The notes beneath the pieces are model-generated. The model was not told the origin of the DNA, searched no databases, and saw only the letters and a program-made list of their open reading frames with translations. Made by a program: the position numbers and the translations under genes. A DNA stretch of 64,000 bases from UBA1127 sp034422455 (lineage in GTDB: Bacteria > Chloroflexota > Dehalococcoidia > Lucifugimonadales > UBA1127), in assembly GCA_034422455.1 (NCBI GenBank), contig DAOUJQ010000004.1, positions 62,001-126,000 on the forward strand, given 5' to 3'. Shown here piece by piece: positions 17,642 through 26,899 of the stretch. Every line of letters starts with the position of its first letter. Within the stretch, counting starts at the first letter, position 1.

Positions 17642-18700
17642 GTGCCTGCTTCACCAACCGGCTCGGCCCCGCCTCCTTCGCCGGACTTCCTGGGAAAGTA
17701 CCAGGAGCCCGTGCAAGCCGCCCTCCGTGACCGGCTCGCCGGATTCCCCCCACCCATTGGCACGATGCTCCGGTACCACATGGGATGGGAGTCGCCGTCG
17801 GGCGTTCCGGAAGAGTACGCTTCCGGCAAGCGGCTCCGTCCCGCCCTTTGCCTCTTCACCTGCGAGGCCTATGGTGGCGACATAGCTGACGCGCTGCCCG
17901 CTGCCGTGGCCCTGGAGCTGATCCATAACTTCTCCCTCATCCACGACGACATCCAGGACCAGGACCTGGAACGGCACGGGCGGGGCACCGTCTGGTCGAT
18001 CTGGGGCAAGCCCAGCGGCGTGGTGGCCGGCAACGCCCTCCGTACCGTCGCCGACGCCACTGTCTACGATCTCCGTCAAGCCGGGGCGTCCTCGCAGGCC
18101 GTGCTGGAGACCACTCAAACCCTCACCGGCCGGTGTCTGGAACTGGTGGAGGGTCAGCGCATGGACCTCAGCTTTGAGGACCGTCTCAACGTCACGCCTG
18201 ACGAGTACCTGGACATGGTCGCCCGCAAGACCGGCGCCCTGGTGGAGGCGGCGATGCGCATGGGTGCGCTCCTCGGCGGCGCTTCGATGGAGCAGGCAGA
18301 CCGGGCCGCTCGCTGCGGCAGGCTGCTGGGGCTCACCTTCCAGGCCCGTGACGACGTTCTGGGCATCTGGGGCGACCCCGTGCTTATGGGCAAGGCCACC
18401 GGCGCCGACATTCGCAGACGCAAGAAGTCGTTGCCCGTGGTCTTCGGGTTCACGCAGTCAACCGGTGAGGCAAAAGAACGCCTGGAACGCATCTACGGCG
18501 CCGACGAGGCGATGGGTGAGGCCGAGGTTTCCGAGGTGATGGGCATCCTCGATCGTCTCGACGCCCTGGAATACGCGCAGTCGGTGGCGGAGGAGAAGAG
18601 TGCCCTCGCCATGGGGGTCGCTCGGGAAGCGGGGCTCTCCGGCGAAGCCCTGGAGGAGCTACAGGACCTTGCGCATTTCTTTGCTCACCGGGACCACTAG
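17642..18700 (+). CDS. Isoprenyl diphosphate synthase (geranylgeranyl/farnesyl type)
   Basis: Makes allylic prenyl diphosphates for the downstream squalene-type enzymes. The protein has 352 residues. GKRLRPAL is the substrate-binding start of the family. The first aspartate motif is HDDIQDQD. The second is the variant RDDVLGIWGD. The true start is probably GTG 17642, with GAGG upstream; the in-frame sequence before it is not protein-like. The next gene begins directly after the stop. Chain length (C15 or C20) cannot be assigned reliably. FPP would suit the HpnCDE route. Confidence 0.88.
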   Translation: MPASPTGSAPPPSPDFLGKYQEPVQAALRDRLAGFPPPIGTMLRYHMGWESPSGVPEEYASGKRLRPALCLFTCEAYGGDIADALPAAVALELIHNFSLIHDDIQDQDLERHGRGTVWSIWGKPSGVVAGNALRTVADATVYDLRQAGASSQAVLETTQTLTGRCLELVEGQRMDLSFEDRLNVTPDEYLDMVARKTGALVEAAMRMGALLGGASMEQADRAARCGRLLGLTFQARDDVLGIWGDPVLMGKATGADIRRRKKSLPVVFGFTQSTGEAKERLERIYGADEAMGEAEVSEVMGILDRLDALEYAQSVAEEKSALAMGVAREAGLSGEALEELQDLAHFFAHRDH

Positions 18701-19504
18701 ATGACTTTGGACCTGCGCCCGGGCGTCAACATCGCCATCCTGGTGGCCATTCCGCAGGAGGCTCAAGGGGTCCTCAGAGCCGGACAATGGCGGCCCGTCC
18801 AGTTGCCGGGTACCGTGGCGGCCTATGTTGGCGAGGGTGCGGAGGCGGGCGCCTTCCTGGCCGTGAGCGGCGTAGGCCCGGCGATGGCAACTGATGCCAC
18901 GAAGGCGGTACTGGACGCTTACAGCCCCCACGCCGTGTTGTCGATGGGCTACGCGGGAGGGCTTGCCACCGGCCAGCGCCCCGGCGATCTCGTTGTCGCG
19001 GAGTCGCACGCTCCTATGCCAGGCGGTGAGCCCCAACCGCCGTCTCTTCCGGCGATCGTGACAACTGACCCCGGCATGCTGGAAACCGCACTGCGCGTGG
19101 CGGCCCGGCTCGGGCTGCGCCACAACGTGGGGCCGATGCTGGCGTCAAACAGGGTGCTGGCCGGCTCAGAGGAAAAGCTGCGGATGGGAGCGGAAACCGG
19201 TGCGGTGGCTGTGGATATGGAGAGCTATTGGATGGGGGTGGTTTGCCAGGAGAGTGGAGTGCCGTTTGTCACAGCCCGGGTGGTGGTGGACACGGCTGAA
19301 CATACCATTCCTGTCTCTGTAGCGCGGAGGGTGATGGGCGCCGGCCTCCGCAGTCCCTGGCCGCTTGCGCTGAGAGTGGCGTTGGCGCCGTGGGGGGCCC
19401 CGGGACTGGTGCGGTTAAGCCGGGCGGCAGCGAAAGCCCGCGCCACGCTGACAGCCTTTGGGTTGGCGTGGCTGGGCGGCATGAAAAAGGCCCCGGGCGA
19501 ATGA
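18701..19504 (+). CDS. Nucleosidase/phosphorylase of the HpnG-like family
   Basis: Purine-nucleoside-phosphorylase/MTAN superfamily, 267 residues. Visible family features are GVNIAILVAIPQEA at the start, MGYAGGL near residue 86, and AVDMESYW near residue 168, the ribose-binding Met-Glu region. In hopanoid loci HpnG removes adenine from adenosylhopane. Here it sits between a prenyl synthase and HpnC with no squalene-hopene cyclase or HpnH in view, so HpnG function is inferred from context. The ATG directly follows the stop of the preceding gene. Confidence 0.75.
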   Translation: MTLDLRPGVNIAILVAIPQEAQGVLRAGQWRPVQLPGTVAAYVGEGAEAGAFLAVSGVGPAMATDATKAVLDAYSPHAVLSMGYAGGLATGQRPGDLVVAESHAPMPGGEPQPPSLPAIVTTDPGMLETALRVAARLGLRHNVGPMLASNRVLAGSEEKLRMGAETGAVAVDMESYWMGVVCQESGVPFVTARVVVDTAEHTIPVSVARRVMGAGLRSPWPLALRVALAPWGAPGLVRLSRAAAKARATLTAFGLAWLGGMKKAPGE

Positions 19505-19582
19505 ATGCGCCATCGCAGTCTGCGCGGGTGATGGTCCGGCATCGTTGTTGCGTGGAAGTAGCCGTTGCGCGACACTGAGGCT

Positions 19583-20473
19583 ATGGTCAAAGCATCAACC
19601 GCTGCGCTGGAAATCCCCGCGGCGCTGGAGTCGGCATACCGCGATTGCGTGGATCTGGCGAAGTCGCACTACGAGAACTTCACCGTCGCGCTGAGGTTCC
19701 TCCCCAAGCCGCTGCTGCCGCACGTGTCGGCCATCTACGCCTACTGCCGGGGCGTCGACGACCTGGGTGACGAGGCCGACGGCGACCGTCTCGCGCTGCT
19801 GGACGCCTGGGAAGCAGACCTCGACCTGTGCTATTCGGGAACGCCGGCGGCGCCCCACCTGCAGGCGCTGCAGCACACCATTCGTGCGTTCTCCATCCCC
19901 CCGGAGCCCTTCCACAAGCTGATCACCGCCAACCGCATGGACCAAACGCAGCGCCGATACGCCACCTACGCTGACGTGCTGCACTACTGCGAGCACTCCG
20001 CAAACCCCGTCGGCTTCCTCTACCTCCTGCTGTTCGGCTACGACGACGAGGAGCGCCGGCGGCTCTCCGACTACACCTGCACCGCGCTGCAACTGGCGAA
20101 CTTCTGGCAGGACGTGCGCCGAGACTGGGGCAAGGGCCGAATCTATCTGCCGCAGGAGGACATGGAGCGGTTTGGCTTCTCGGAGGAGGCGTTGGCGCGG
20201 GGGGTCTGCAACCGGCCCTTCCGGGACCTAATGGTCTTCCAGGTTGAGCGCACCCAGGCGCTGTTCGAGCAGGGGCTTCCGCTCGTGGAGATGGTCGACG
20301 GCGTGTCGCGGCTGCACATCAAGCTGTTCAGTCTGGGCGGGATGCGCGTGTTGGACGCCATACGGTCGCAGGGCTACGATGTGCTCTCCAAGCGGCCGGT
20401 GGTCACCAAGCGCCGCAAGGCGTGGCTGCTGCTCAAGACCTACCTCGGCATGAAACTGACCCGCCAGATCTAG
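19583..20473 (+). CDS. hpnC: Squalene synthase HpnC (hydroxysqualene-forming)
   Basis: Squalene/phytoene-synthase fold, 296 residues. The two Mg-binding aspartate motifs are RGVDDLGDEAD near residue 60 and FWQDVRRDWGKGRIYLP near residue 180. In the three-step HpnCDE route HpnC converts presqualene diphosphate to hydroxysqualene. Adjacency to a second synthase paralogue and an HpnE-type oxidoreductase supports this over phytoene synthesis. ATG 19583 is preferred to a TTG 18 bp upstream. Confidence 0.88.
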   Translation: MVKASTAALEIPAALESAYRDCVDLAKSHYENFTVALRFLPKPLLPHVSAIYAYCRGVDDLGDEADGDRLALLDAWEADLDLCYSGTPAAPHLQALQHTIRAFSIPPEPFHKLITANRMDQTQRRYATYADVLHYCEHSANPVGFLYLLLFGYDDEERRRLSDYTCTALQLANFWQDVRRDWGKGRIYLPQEDMERFGFSEEALARGVCNRPFRDLMVFQVERTQALFEQGLPLVEMVDGVSRLHIKLFSLGGMRVLDAIRSQGYDVLSKRPVVTKRRKAWLLLKTYLGMKLTRQI

Positions 20474-20500
20474 GGTGGGGAGCACGACGTGGAGCGGGGC

Positions 20501-21388
20501 ATGGCAGAAGGGACAGTCCTGGAGGAGGCCTACGCCCACTGCCAACGCGTGACAAAGGCAGAGGCGAAGAACTTCTACTATGCCTTTGTCACGCTGCCAA
20601 AGGCCAAGCGGCGAGCAATCTACGCCGCCTACGCCTTCTGCCGGCTCTGCGACGACATCGCCGACGAGCCGCTCCCACTCGACGAGAAACAACGCAAGCT
20701 GCGCGAGGTCGACGCGGCCCTCGAACGGGCGAGGGACGGCGAGCCGGACGGCCCCGTGTACAGCGCGCTGGCACACGCCGTACACGAGTACGGCATCCCG
20801 TGGGAAGACCTTGCAGAGGTGGCCCGCGGCGTCGAAATGGACCTCACCCTCGACCGGTATGAGACTTTCGATGACCTGGCGTCGTACTGCTACCGGGTCG
20901 CGTCCGTCGTGGGCATCATCTGCATTCACATCTTCGGGTTCTCGGACCCTGCGGCGAGGGGGTACGCCATCGACCTGGGCCTCGGCATGCAGCTCACCAA
21001 TATCCTGCGGGACCTCCGCGAAGACGCGGAGATGGGGCGGGTCTACCTGCCGCAGCAAGAGTTGCGCAGATTCGGGTATCCTGAGGAAGCGCTCATGGCG
21101 GGCGAGGTCAACGACGAGTTCATCAGCCTGATGCGTTTTCAGGTCGCCCGGGCTCGCGGCTATTTCGACAGCGGCAAGCTGCTGCTCCCCCTGCTGCCGG
21201 TGCGCACGCGGGCGTGCCCGGCGGTGTTGGGCGGGCTGTACAACCGAGTACTGGACCGCATTGAAGATAACGGGTACAACGTCTTCGAGCGCCGAATCGC
21301 CCTTTCGACGAGAACAAAGCTGTTGCTGGCGGTACGCCTTTGGTTGCAGAGTTACGCCCCCCTGAAGCAGATCGCCGCTGCGTGGTGA
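20501..21388 (+). CDS. hpnD: Presqualene diphosphate synthase HpnD
   Basis: Second squalene/phytoene-synthase paralogue, 295 residues. Aspartate motifs are CRLCDDIADEP and NILRDLREDAEMGRVYLP. In HpnCDE systems it condenses two FPP to presqualene diphosphate. ATG 20501 has GGAG at 6-7 bp; a GTG at 20489 is an alternative. Only 27 bp separate it from hpnC, and its end overlaps hpnE, so the three are one operon. Confidence 0.88.
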   Translation: MAEGTVLEEAYAHCQRVTKAEAKNFYYAFVTLPKAKRRAIYAAYAFCRLCDDIADEPLPLDEKQRKLREVDAALERARDGEPDGPVYSALAHAVHEYGIPWEDLAEVARGVEMDLTLDRYETFDDLASYCYRVASVVGIICIHIFGFSDPAARGYAIDLGLGMQLTNILRDLREDAEMGRVYLPQQELRRFGYPEEALMAGEVNDEFISLMRFQVARARGYFDSGKLLLPLLPVRTRACPAVLGGLYNRVLDRIEDNGYNVFERRIALSTRTKLLLAVRLWLQSYAPLKQIAAAW

Positions 21389-22740
21389 TCGGCGGCGGGC
21401 TTGCCGGCCTCGCCGCCGCCTGCGAGTTGGCGGACCGAGGCGTCACTGTCACCCTGATCGAAAGGCGGCCATACCTCGGCGGCCGGGCCTTCTCCTTCCG
21501 TGACCCTGAAACCGGCGAGCACGTCGACAACGGGCAGCACGTCTACCTGGGTTGTTGCACGGCCTACATCAATTTCCTGCGACGTCTAGGCATATTCGAG
21601 CGCACCACGCTGCAGCGCCGGATGCGGGCGGTCATCGTTGACCGCAACGGCAGGCGGGGCACGCTGAGCGCCGCGCCCCTGCTTCCCTCGCCGCTGCACC
21701 TCCTGCCGTCCTTCCTGACCTACCCGCACCTGGGCTTGATCGAGAAGCTCCGCGCGGCTTCCGCCATGCTCGCCGTCATGCGCACGGACCGCGACAAGCA
21801 CCGGGAGGCGCTGGAAGCCGAGAGCTTCCACTCCTGGCTGGTACGGCACGGACAGTCGCCCCGGGCCATTGCCGCCCTCTGGGACCTGCTGACATTGCCT
21901 GTATTCAACGACACCGTGGAGGCCGTCAGCGCCTACATGGGATTGATGTTCTTCCAGGACGGCATGCTCGCCGGCCGGCACAGCGCAGACATCGGCTACT
22001 CGCGTGTCGGGCTCACCGAGCTGGTGGGCGACGCCGCCGTGAGCTATGTCGAGGAGCGAGGCGGGCAGGTGCGCACTGGCACGTCGGTGACGGGCATCGC
22101 CGTCGAGGAGGGCGCGGTTACCGGCGTGGTCGTTGGTGACGAGACCATTGCGGCCGACGCCGTGGTGCCTGCCGTTCCATGGGACGCGTTGCCAAACCTC
22201 TTCTCACCTGACGTCGCGGCCGGCGCGTCGATTGCGATGGCGGCCGGCCTGGAGTGGGCGCCCATTCTGAACGTGCACGTGTGGTACGACCGCCCCGTTA
22301 TAGACGAGGCGTTCCTCGCCGTGTTGGACAGCCCGCTGCAGTGGGTGTTCAACCGGAGCCGCATCCAGGGAAACCCCGGTCCGCAGCAGCACCTGTGCGT
22401 CTCCGTGAGCGGCACATGGGAGCATGTGCGCATGAACAGGACAGATCTGCGCGATCTATTCTTGGGCGAGATGGCGAGAGTCTTCCCGGCTGCCCGGGAC
22501 GCCATCGTGGAAGGATTCACCGTGGTCAGGCAGCCCTCCGCGACCTTCCGGTGCACTCCGGGCGCCCAGCGGCTGCGCCCGCCGCAGCGGACGTCCATCA
22601 GAGGCTTGGTCCTCGCCGGCGATTGGACGCAGACCGGATGGCCTGCCACCATGGAGTCGGCCGTACGCAGCGGCATGCTGGCCGCGGCAGAAGCGTCGCT
22701 CCAGCTAGACCGCAAGGAACGGCGCTGGATTTCACCTTGA
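21340..22740 (+). CDS. hpnE: Hydroxysqualene dehydroxylase HpnE (FAD amine-oxidase family)
   Basis: Reduces hydroxysqualene to squalene. The protein has 466 residues. The N-terminal FAD motif is VVIGGGLAGLAAACELADRG with the following ERRPYLGGRAFSF. A C-terminal FAD motif includes LVLAGDWTQTGWPATMESAVRSG (split by residues typical of the family). The start is uncertain: TTG 21340 overlaps hpnD by 49 bp; GTG 21382 would leave almost nothing before the first beta-strand. Phytoene desaturases are related, but the HpnC-HpnD context favours HpnE. Confidence 0.87.
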   Translation: MVAELRPPEADRRCVVIGGGLAGLAAACELADRGVTVTLIERRPYLGGRAFSFRDPETGEHVDNGQHVYLGCCTAYINFLRRLGIFERTTLQRRMRAVIVDRNGRRGTLSAAPLLPSPLHLLPSFLTYPHLGLIEKLRAASAMLAVMRTDRDKHREALEAESFHSWLVRHGQSPRAIAALWDLLTLPVFNDTVEAVSAYMGLMFFQDGMLAGRHSADIGYSRVGLTELVGDAAVSYVEERGGQVRTGTSVTGIAVEEGAVTGVVVGDETIAADAVVPAVPWDALPNLFSPDVAAGASIAMAAGLEWAPILNVHVWYDRPVIDEAFLAVLDSPLQWVFNRSRIQGNPGPQQHLCVSVSGTWEHVRMNRTDLRDLFLGEMARVFPAARDAIVEGFTVVRQPSATFRCTPGAQRLRPPQRTSIRGLVLAGDWTQTGWPATMESAVRSGMLAAAEASLQLDRKERRWISP

Positions 22741-22798
22741 CACGGCCAAAACCCGCATGACACGCTGGCCCTGTCCCGGAACCCCTCCCGGAGCGGTC

Positions 22799-23287
22799 AT
22801 GACGTTGGAGCGACACTTCACGGCGACCGGGTTTGTCGTGCAGGACGATGCGACGCTGCTGCACTGGCACGCCAAGCTGCAGTGCTGGTTGCCGCCCGGC
22901 GGGCATATCGAGCCCAACGAGGACCCGGTCCAGGCTGTCCTGCGTGAGGTCGCCGAGGAGACAGGCGTCGAGGCCGAGGTCGTCCCCACCGGCGGCGTCG
23001 GGTCACACCTGGCGTACCCCGAGGAGGTCACGCCGCCGCTCACCATCATGGTTGAAGACATCAACGACCCCGTCCAGGGTTTCCATCAACACATCGACTT
23101 CATTTACGTCTGCCGGCCCAAGGCGCCTGTCGGCGGCGCGCCGACCGGGTGGCGCTGGGTGACGCGCGACGAGCTGGCCTCCGGCGTCGTGCTGCACCTC
23201 GACGGGCTGGAAGGCGCATCGCCGCCCGACGACGTGCGATTGCTGGCAGGCAAAGCGTTCGAGGCCGTCCGGGCCCACTCCGCCTGA
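22799..23287 (+). CDS. Nudix hydrolase
   Basis: Nudix-fold pyrophosphohydrolase, 162 residues. The Nudix box starts GGHIEPNEDP and continues to REVAEETGV, with all conserved Gly, Glu and Arg positions present. Substrate cannot be predicted. ATG 22799 has CCGGAG upstream; an in-frame ATG at 22757 is also possible. It lies between the hpn genes and the dehydrogenase-kinase operon, all on the plus strand. Confidence 0.9.
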   Translation: MTLERHFTATGFVVQDDATLLHWHAKLQCWLPPGGHIEPNEDPVQAVLREVAEETGVEAEVVPTGGVGSHLAYPEEVTPPLTIMVEDINDPVQGFHQHIDFIYVCRPKAPVGGAPTGWRWVTRDELASGVVLHLDGLEGASPPDDVRLLAGKAFEAVRAHSA

Positions 23288-23302
23288 GGTGACCAAGCTG
23301 CA

Positions 23303-24286
23303 TTGAAGGCCCTCATACTTGCCCCCTTTGCCCCGGAATCCCTGGACAGCCTGCGCCGCCGGTTGTCCGTTAGCTACGAGCCGTGGACGGAGAGCCTGAA
23401 GATCTGGGACCCTGCCGATCTGGCATCCCGTATAGCCGAGGAGCAGATAGAAGCAGTCGTCGCCGAGATCGACTATTTCTTCGAGGAGGTCTTTGAAGAC
23501 CCCTCGCCGCTGCGGTTCATCGGAATGTGCCGGTACAGCACTCACCATATCGACCTGGAGGCGGCCGGGCGCCGTGGCGTGACCGTCGTGAACACGCCGG
23601 GCCGCAACGCCAACGCCGTGGCCGAGCTGGTCGTCGGCATGGCGCTCTCCCTGGTGCGGCGCATCCCAACTGCGCACAACTTCGTGCGTGAAGGGGGTTG
23701 GCAGCACCCGCTCAGCGGCTACATGGAGATGCGCGGCACGGAGCTCGCGGGGAAGACGATGGGGCTGGTGGGCGTCGGCGCCGTCGGCCGCAGGGTGGCC
23801 AGGCTCGGCCGGGCGCTCGGCATGCGGGTGCTGGCCCACGATCCGTACGCCGCGGGTCCACGGTACGTGACCATGACCTCGCTGGAGCACGTCCTGGCGG
23901 CAAGCAACATTGTTTCCCTGCACGCCATCGAGACCGAGGAGACTACCGGAATGCTGGACCGGCAGCGCCTCGCGCTCATGCCTGCGGGAAGCTACCTGAT
24001 CAACACGGCGTCGGCCGCGCTGGTGGATGAGGCCGCACTGGTGGATGCACTGCGCGCCGGCCACCTTGCGGGAGCGGGCCTGGACGTATTTGAGACGCAC
24101 CCCGTCATGCCCAACAGCCCGCTCCTCGCGCTGGACAATGTGGTCCTCAGCCCGCACGTCGGCGGCGCCACCGCGGAGACAATTGACCGCTACTCGCGCA
24201 CTATCGCGAGGGCGCTGCTTCGGTTCGAACGCGAGTCCTCCAGGCAGGCGCGCCGCGAGCGCTCCAGGGGAGGCCGCCGTGGCTAG
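23303..24286 (+). CDS. D-isomer-specific 2-hydroxyacid dehydrogenase
   Basis: NAD-dependent dehydrogenase of the phosphoglycerate/glyoxylate-reductase family, 327 residues. The NAD-binding motif is GLVGVGAVGRRVARLGRALG near residue 155. Substrate-loop residues lie at NTPGRNANAVAE, and the C-terminal catalytic histidine is in SPHVGGAT. The start is TTG 23303 with AGGTGA upstream. It overlaps the kinase gene by 8 bp. The context suggests oxidation or reduction of a sugar acid. Confidence 0.88.
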   Translation: MKALILAPFAPESLDSLRRRLSVSYEPWTESLKIWDPADLASRIAEEQIEAVVAEIDYFFEEVFEDPSPLRFIGMCRYSTHHIDLEAAGRRGVTVVNTPGRNANAVAELVVGMALSLVRRIPTAHNFVREGGWQHPLSGYMEMRGTELAGKTMGLVGVGAVGRRVARLGRALGMRVLAHDPYAAGPRYVTMTSLEHVLAASNIVSLHAIETEETTGMLDRQRLALMPAGSYLINTASAALVDEAALVDALRAGHLAGAGLDVFETHPVMPNSPLLALDNVVLSPHVGGATAETIDRYSRTIARALLRFERESSRQARRERSRGGRRG

Positions 24287-25778
24287 GTCGACCGTCCTGG
24301 CAATCGACGTCGGCACGAGCACGCTGAAAGCGGCCGTGGCAGCCGAGGGTGACAAACTCCTCTCGACCGCCATGGCGTCGGTCCCATACGTCCCCACTGA
24401 CGCCGACGCCCCTATGACACGCGCCTTTGATGTCGCGGCCCTCTGGTCCGCCGTGGTGGACACCGTCGGCCGGGCCCTGAAGGCGGCCAGAGTCGACAGG
24501 GACGCTGTCGCCGCGGTCGCCGTGACGAGCCAGCGGCAGGGGATAGCCGCCCTGGACGCGGCGGGCGCGGAGGTCTACTTCGCGCCCAACCAGGACCTGC
24601 GCGCCCTGTTCGAGGGTATGGCCATCGATGGCGACCAGCCCGATCTGATGTATCCAGTGACGGGGCACCTGCCCTCTTTCCTGCTGGCGCCCGCCAAGCT
24701 TCGCTGGCACCAACTGCACGACCCGGAGGCCTACGAGCGCATCGCTGCCGTGGTCACGGTCGGTGACTGGATTGGCTACAGGCTCACCGGCGAGCTTGCG
24801 CTGCAGGAGACGCTGGCGGCGGAGGCGGGCCTGTTGGATGTCACGACAGGCAAACCGGCAACCTCGGTGTTCGAGTCACTTGGCCTCAGCACGGACTGCC
24901 TTCCCCAGGTCCGCCCGCCGGGCTCCTCGCTGGGCCGGCTCAAGAAGGCCGTCGCTGGCGAGTTCGGCATCCCTGCCGGGTTGCCCGTAATCGTCGCGGG
25001 TCCAGACACGCAGTGCGGTCTCCTGGGCATGGGAGTGGTCTCCCCCGGAGAAGCCGGCGTCGTGGCCGGCTGGAGCGTGACGTCACAGCAGCTAACGGAG
25101 GCGCCCAAGCTGGACTCCAGGCGGCGGACGTGGGTGGGACGGCACCTGGCGCCCGGCCGATGGATCTCCGAAGCCAACGCGGGCGACGGCGGCAACGCGT
25201 ACGCCTGGTTCGTGGAGCTGCTTCACGGGGCGCAGGACGGTTTCCGGCGCATGGAGGAGCTGGCCGCGCAGGCCCCGCCGGGTTCGGAGAGCACGTTGGC
25301 CCTCATCGGCCCCGCTCCCCTGGACCTGTCGCGCCCGGGCATGCGGCCCGGCGGCCTCCTCTTTTCCGTGCCCGTGACCTTTGGCGGGCTTGATCGCGCA
25401 CGGCTGTCGCGGGCCGCGCTTGAGAACGTCGCCTACGCTGTGCGCGGCTCGTGTGATCTCCTGGCGGAAGTGACGGGAGAGTCGCCGTATACCCTCGCGG
25501 TTGGCGGCGGCATGACCAAGTCTGCCCTCTTCCAGCAGGTCCTCACGGACGTCATCGGACGGCCCCTGTCGGTCTCGACCGTACCGGACGTGAGCCTGCT
25601 TGGCGCCGCCCTGGCTGCCGAGGCTGCTCTGGAGGGCGGCGGCGCCCTGATGCAGAAGGCGGAGGAGGCTCGCAACCGCCTGTGCACGGTGGAGCCGGAT
25701 GGCGTGGACTCCCACGATTACCAGGAGCACTACGCCCGTTGGATGGAAGCGCAGGCCCGGTTGGAAGGGTTCCTGTAG
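24279..25778 (+). CDS. FGGY-family carbohydrate kinase
   Basis: Phosphorylates a sugar or sugar acid; the xylulokinase/gluconokinase fold has 499 residues here, a normal size. The ATP-binding loop VLAIDVGTSTLK is at the N-terminus, with the second-domain motif GGGMTKSALFQQVL near residue 410. The GTG start at 24279 overlaps the previous stop (GTGGCTAG) and has GGGGAGG 5 bp upstream. Together with the aldolase 62 bp downstream it suggests phosphorylation then retro-aldol cleavage. Confidence 0.9.
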   Translation: MARSTVLAIDVGTSTLKAAVAAEGDKLLSTAMASVPYVPTDADAPMTRAFDVAALWSAVVDTVGRALKAARVDRDAVAAVAVTSQRQGIAALDAAGAEVYFAPNQDLRALFEGMAIDGDQPDLMYPVTGHLPSFLLAPAKLRWHQLHDPEAYERIAAVVTVGDWIGYRLTGELALQETLAAEAGLLDVTTGKPATSVFESLGLSTDCLPQVRPPGSSLGRLKKAVAGEFGIPAGLPVIVAGPDTQCGLLGMGVVSPGEAGVVAGWSVTSQQLTEAPKLDSRRRTWVGRHLAPGRWISEANAGDGGNAYAWFVELLHGAQDGFRRMEELAAQAPPGSESTLALIGPAPLDLSRPGMRPGGLLFSVPVTFGGLDRARLSRAALENVAYAVRGSCDLLAEVTGESPYTLAVGGGMTKSALFQQVLTDVIGRPLSVSTVPDVSLLGAALAAEAALEGGGALMQKAEEARNRLCTVEPDGVDSHDYQEHYARWMEAQARLEGFL

Positions 25779-25840
25779 AGCCTGCATCGCGCCTCCAGCG
25801 GATGCGGTACAATGGGCGGCAGTTTGCCGAGGTGACCGCC

Positions 25841-26509
25841 ATGTCTGCCGAGCTTTGGAGCGCTGAACGCGCAGCCGTTGTCGAAACTGCCCGGGAACTG
25901 GACCGTCTCGGACTGGTGGCGGGCGCCAGCGGCAACGTCAGCATGCTCATTCCCGGTGAGCCGCCGCTGGTGGCGATTACGCCCAGCCGGAAGAACTACC
26001 GCTCGATGGCCGCGGAAGACGTGCCCGTCATCGACTTCGAGTACGAGCCGGCGTACGGCGACCTGCCGCCCTCGTCGGAAGCGGCGCTCCACCTCGCCGT
26101 GTACCGGGCGCGACGCGACGCCCGCGCCGTAGTGCACACCCACTCCGTGTACGCCACCGTCTGCGCCGTCGCCGGCATCGAGGTGCCGGCGGTCATCGAC
26201 GAGGTCGCCGTGACCGTGGGCGGCGCCGTTCGCGTGGCTCCCTACGCCCCACCCGGCACGGAGGAGCTGGCGGACAAGGCCGTTGAGGCCCTGGAGGGAC
26301 GGAGCGCGGCGCTCATCAGCAACCACGGCCTGGTCGCGCTGGGCAAGGACCTGGAGACCGCCATGGACATCGCCGTCCTTGTCGAGCGGGCCGCCCACAT
26401 CTGCATCGTCACGCGGCTGCTGGGGATGCAGCGTCCCCTGCCGCCGGAGGTGCTGGCGGTGGAGGAGGAGCTCTTTCGGATGCGCCTCTCGGTGGAGGCG
26501 GGTCAGTAG
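25841..26509 (+). CDS. Class II aldolase/adducin-family protein
   Basis: Zinc-dependent aldolase of the fuculose-1-phosphate/ribulose-5-phosphate-epimerase family, 222 residues. GASGNVSM near residue 28 binds phosphate. Zinc ligands are in VVHTHSVYAT and in ISNHG near residue 165. The acid Glu is in PPSSEAALH. GAGGTGA precedes the ATG. It probably cleaves the product of the preceding kinase, giving a C2 or C3 fragment. Confidence 0.9.
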   Translation: MSAELWSAERAAVVETARELDRLGLVAGASGNVSMLIPGEPPLVAITPSRKNYRSMAAEDVPVIDFEYEPAYGDLPPSSEAALHLAVYRARRDARAVVHTHSVYATVCAVAGIEVPAVIDEVAVTVGGAVRVAPYAPPGTEELADKAVEALEGRSAALISNHGLVALGKDLETAMDIAVLVERAAHICIVTRLLGMQRPLPPEVLAVEEELFRMRLSVEAGQ

Positions 26510-26527
26510 TCTCCCTCAGGAGGGACC

Positions 26528-26899
26528 ATGGTCTCTGTTCCCGGCTTTTTGCTCCGCAGGCTGTACGTGAAGGGCAGCCTGCGCGCTACGGAGGACGGGT
26601 TGGCGTTTGACCTGAAGAACTCGCTGGGCTCCGGTTTTGCCCGGGCGATGCTGCCCCTCACCGTCGACGGCGAGGAGGTGCCCATGGAGAGCGCCACCTT
26701 CTCTTCCAACGGCGCCACCGTCGCCTTCTCCGAGGTCTCCCCGGAGGTGCCCTTCACGCTCGCCATGAACCGCACGACCACCATCGAGGCGTCCGGCGTG
26801 ACGCTGGAGCCGGGCGCGCACACCATCGGCATGGCCTTCGAGGTGCAGGGCCTCGGCGTCCTGCGCTTCGACTTCACCGACAGGGTAGGCGATGGCTAG
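26528..26899 (+). CDS. Small conserved-looking protein, possible DUF6379 / C-glycoside-deglycosidase beta-like
   Basis: 123 residues, predicted soluble and beta-rich. The pattern of a hydrophobic start, LKNSLGSG, and LTVDGEEVPMES near residue 50 recalls the small beta subunit of C-glycoside deglycosidases (DUF6379), but this is recollection of a pattern and not a search. AGGAGGG precedes the ATG, and the stop overlaps the epimerase start by 8 bp, so it is a genuine operon member. No alpha subunit (isomerase-like) partner is adjacent. Confidence 0.45.
   Translation: MVSVPGFLLRRLYVKGSLRATEDGLAFDLKNSLGSGFARAMLPLTVDGEEVPMESATFSSNGATVAFSEVSPEVPFTLAMNRTTTIEASGVTLEPGAHTIGMAFEVQGLGVLRFDFTDRVGDG

Noticed and set aside
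25801..25840. Separate promoter for the aldolase gene (TACAAT at 25808-25813)
   Set aside because: No acceptable -35 box at 16-18 bp; the gene is more likely to be read from the upstream kinase operon.
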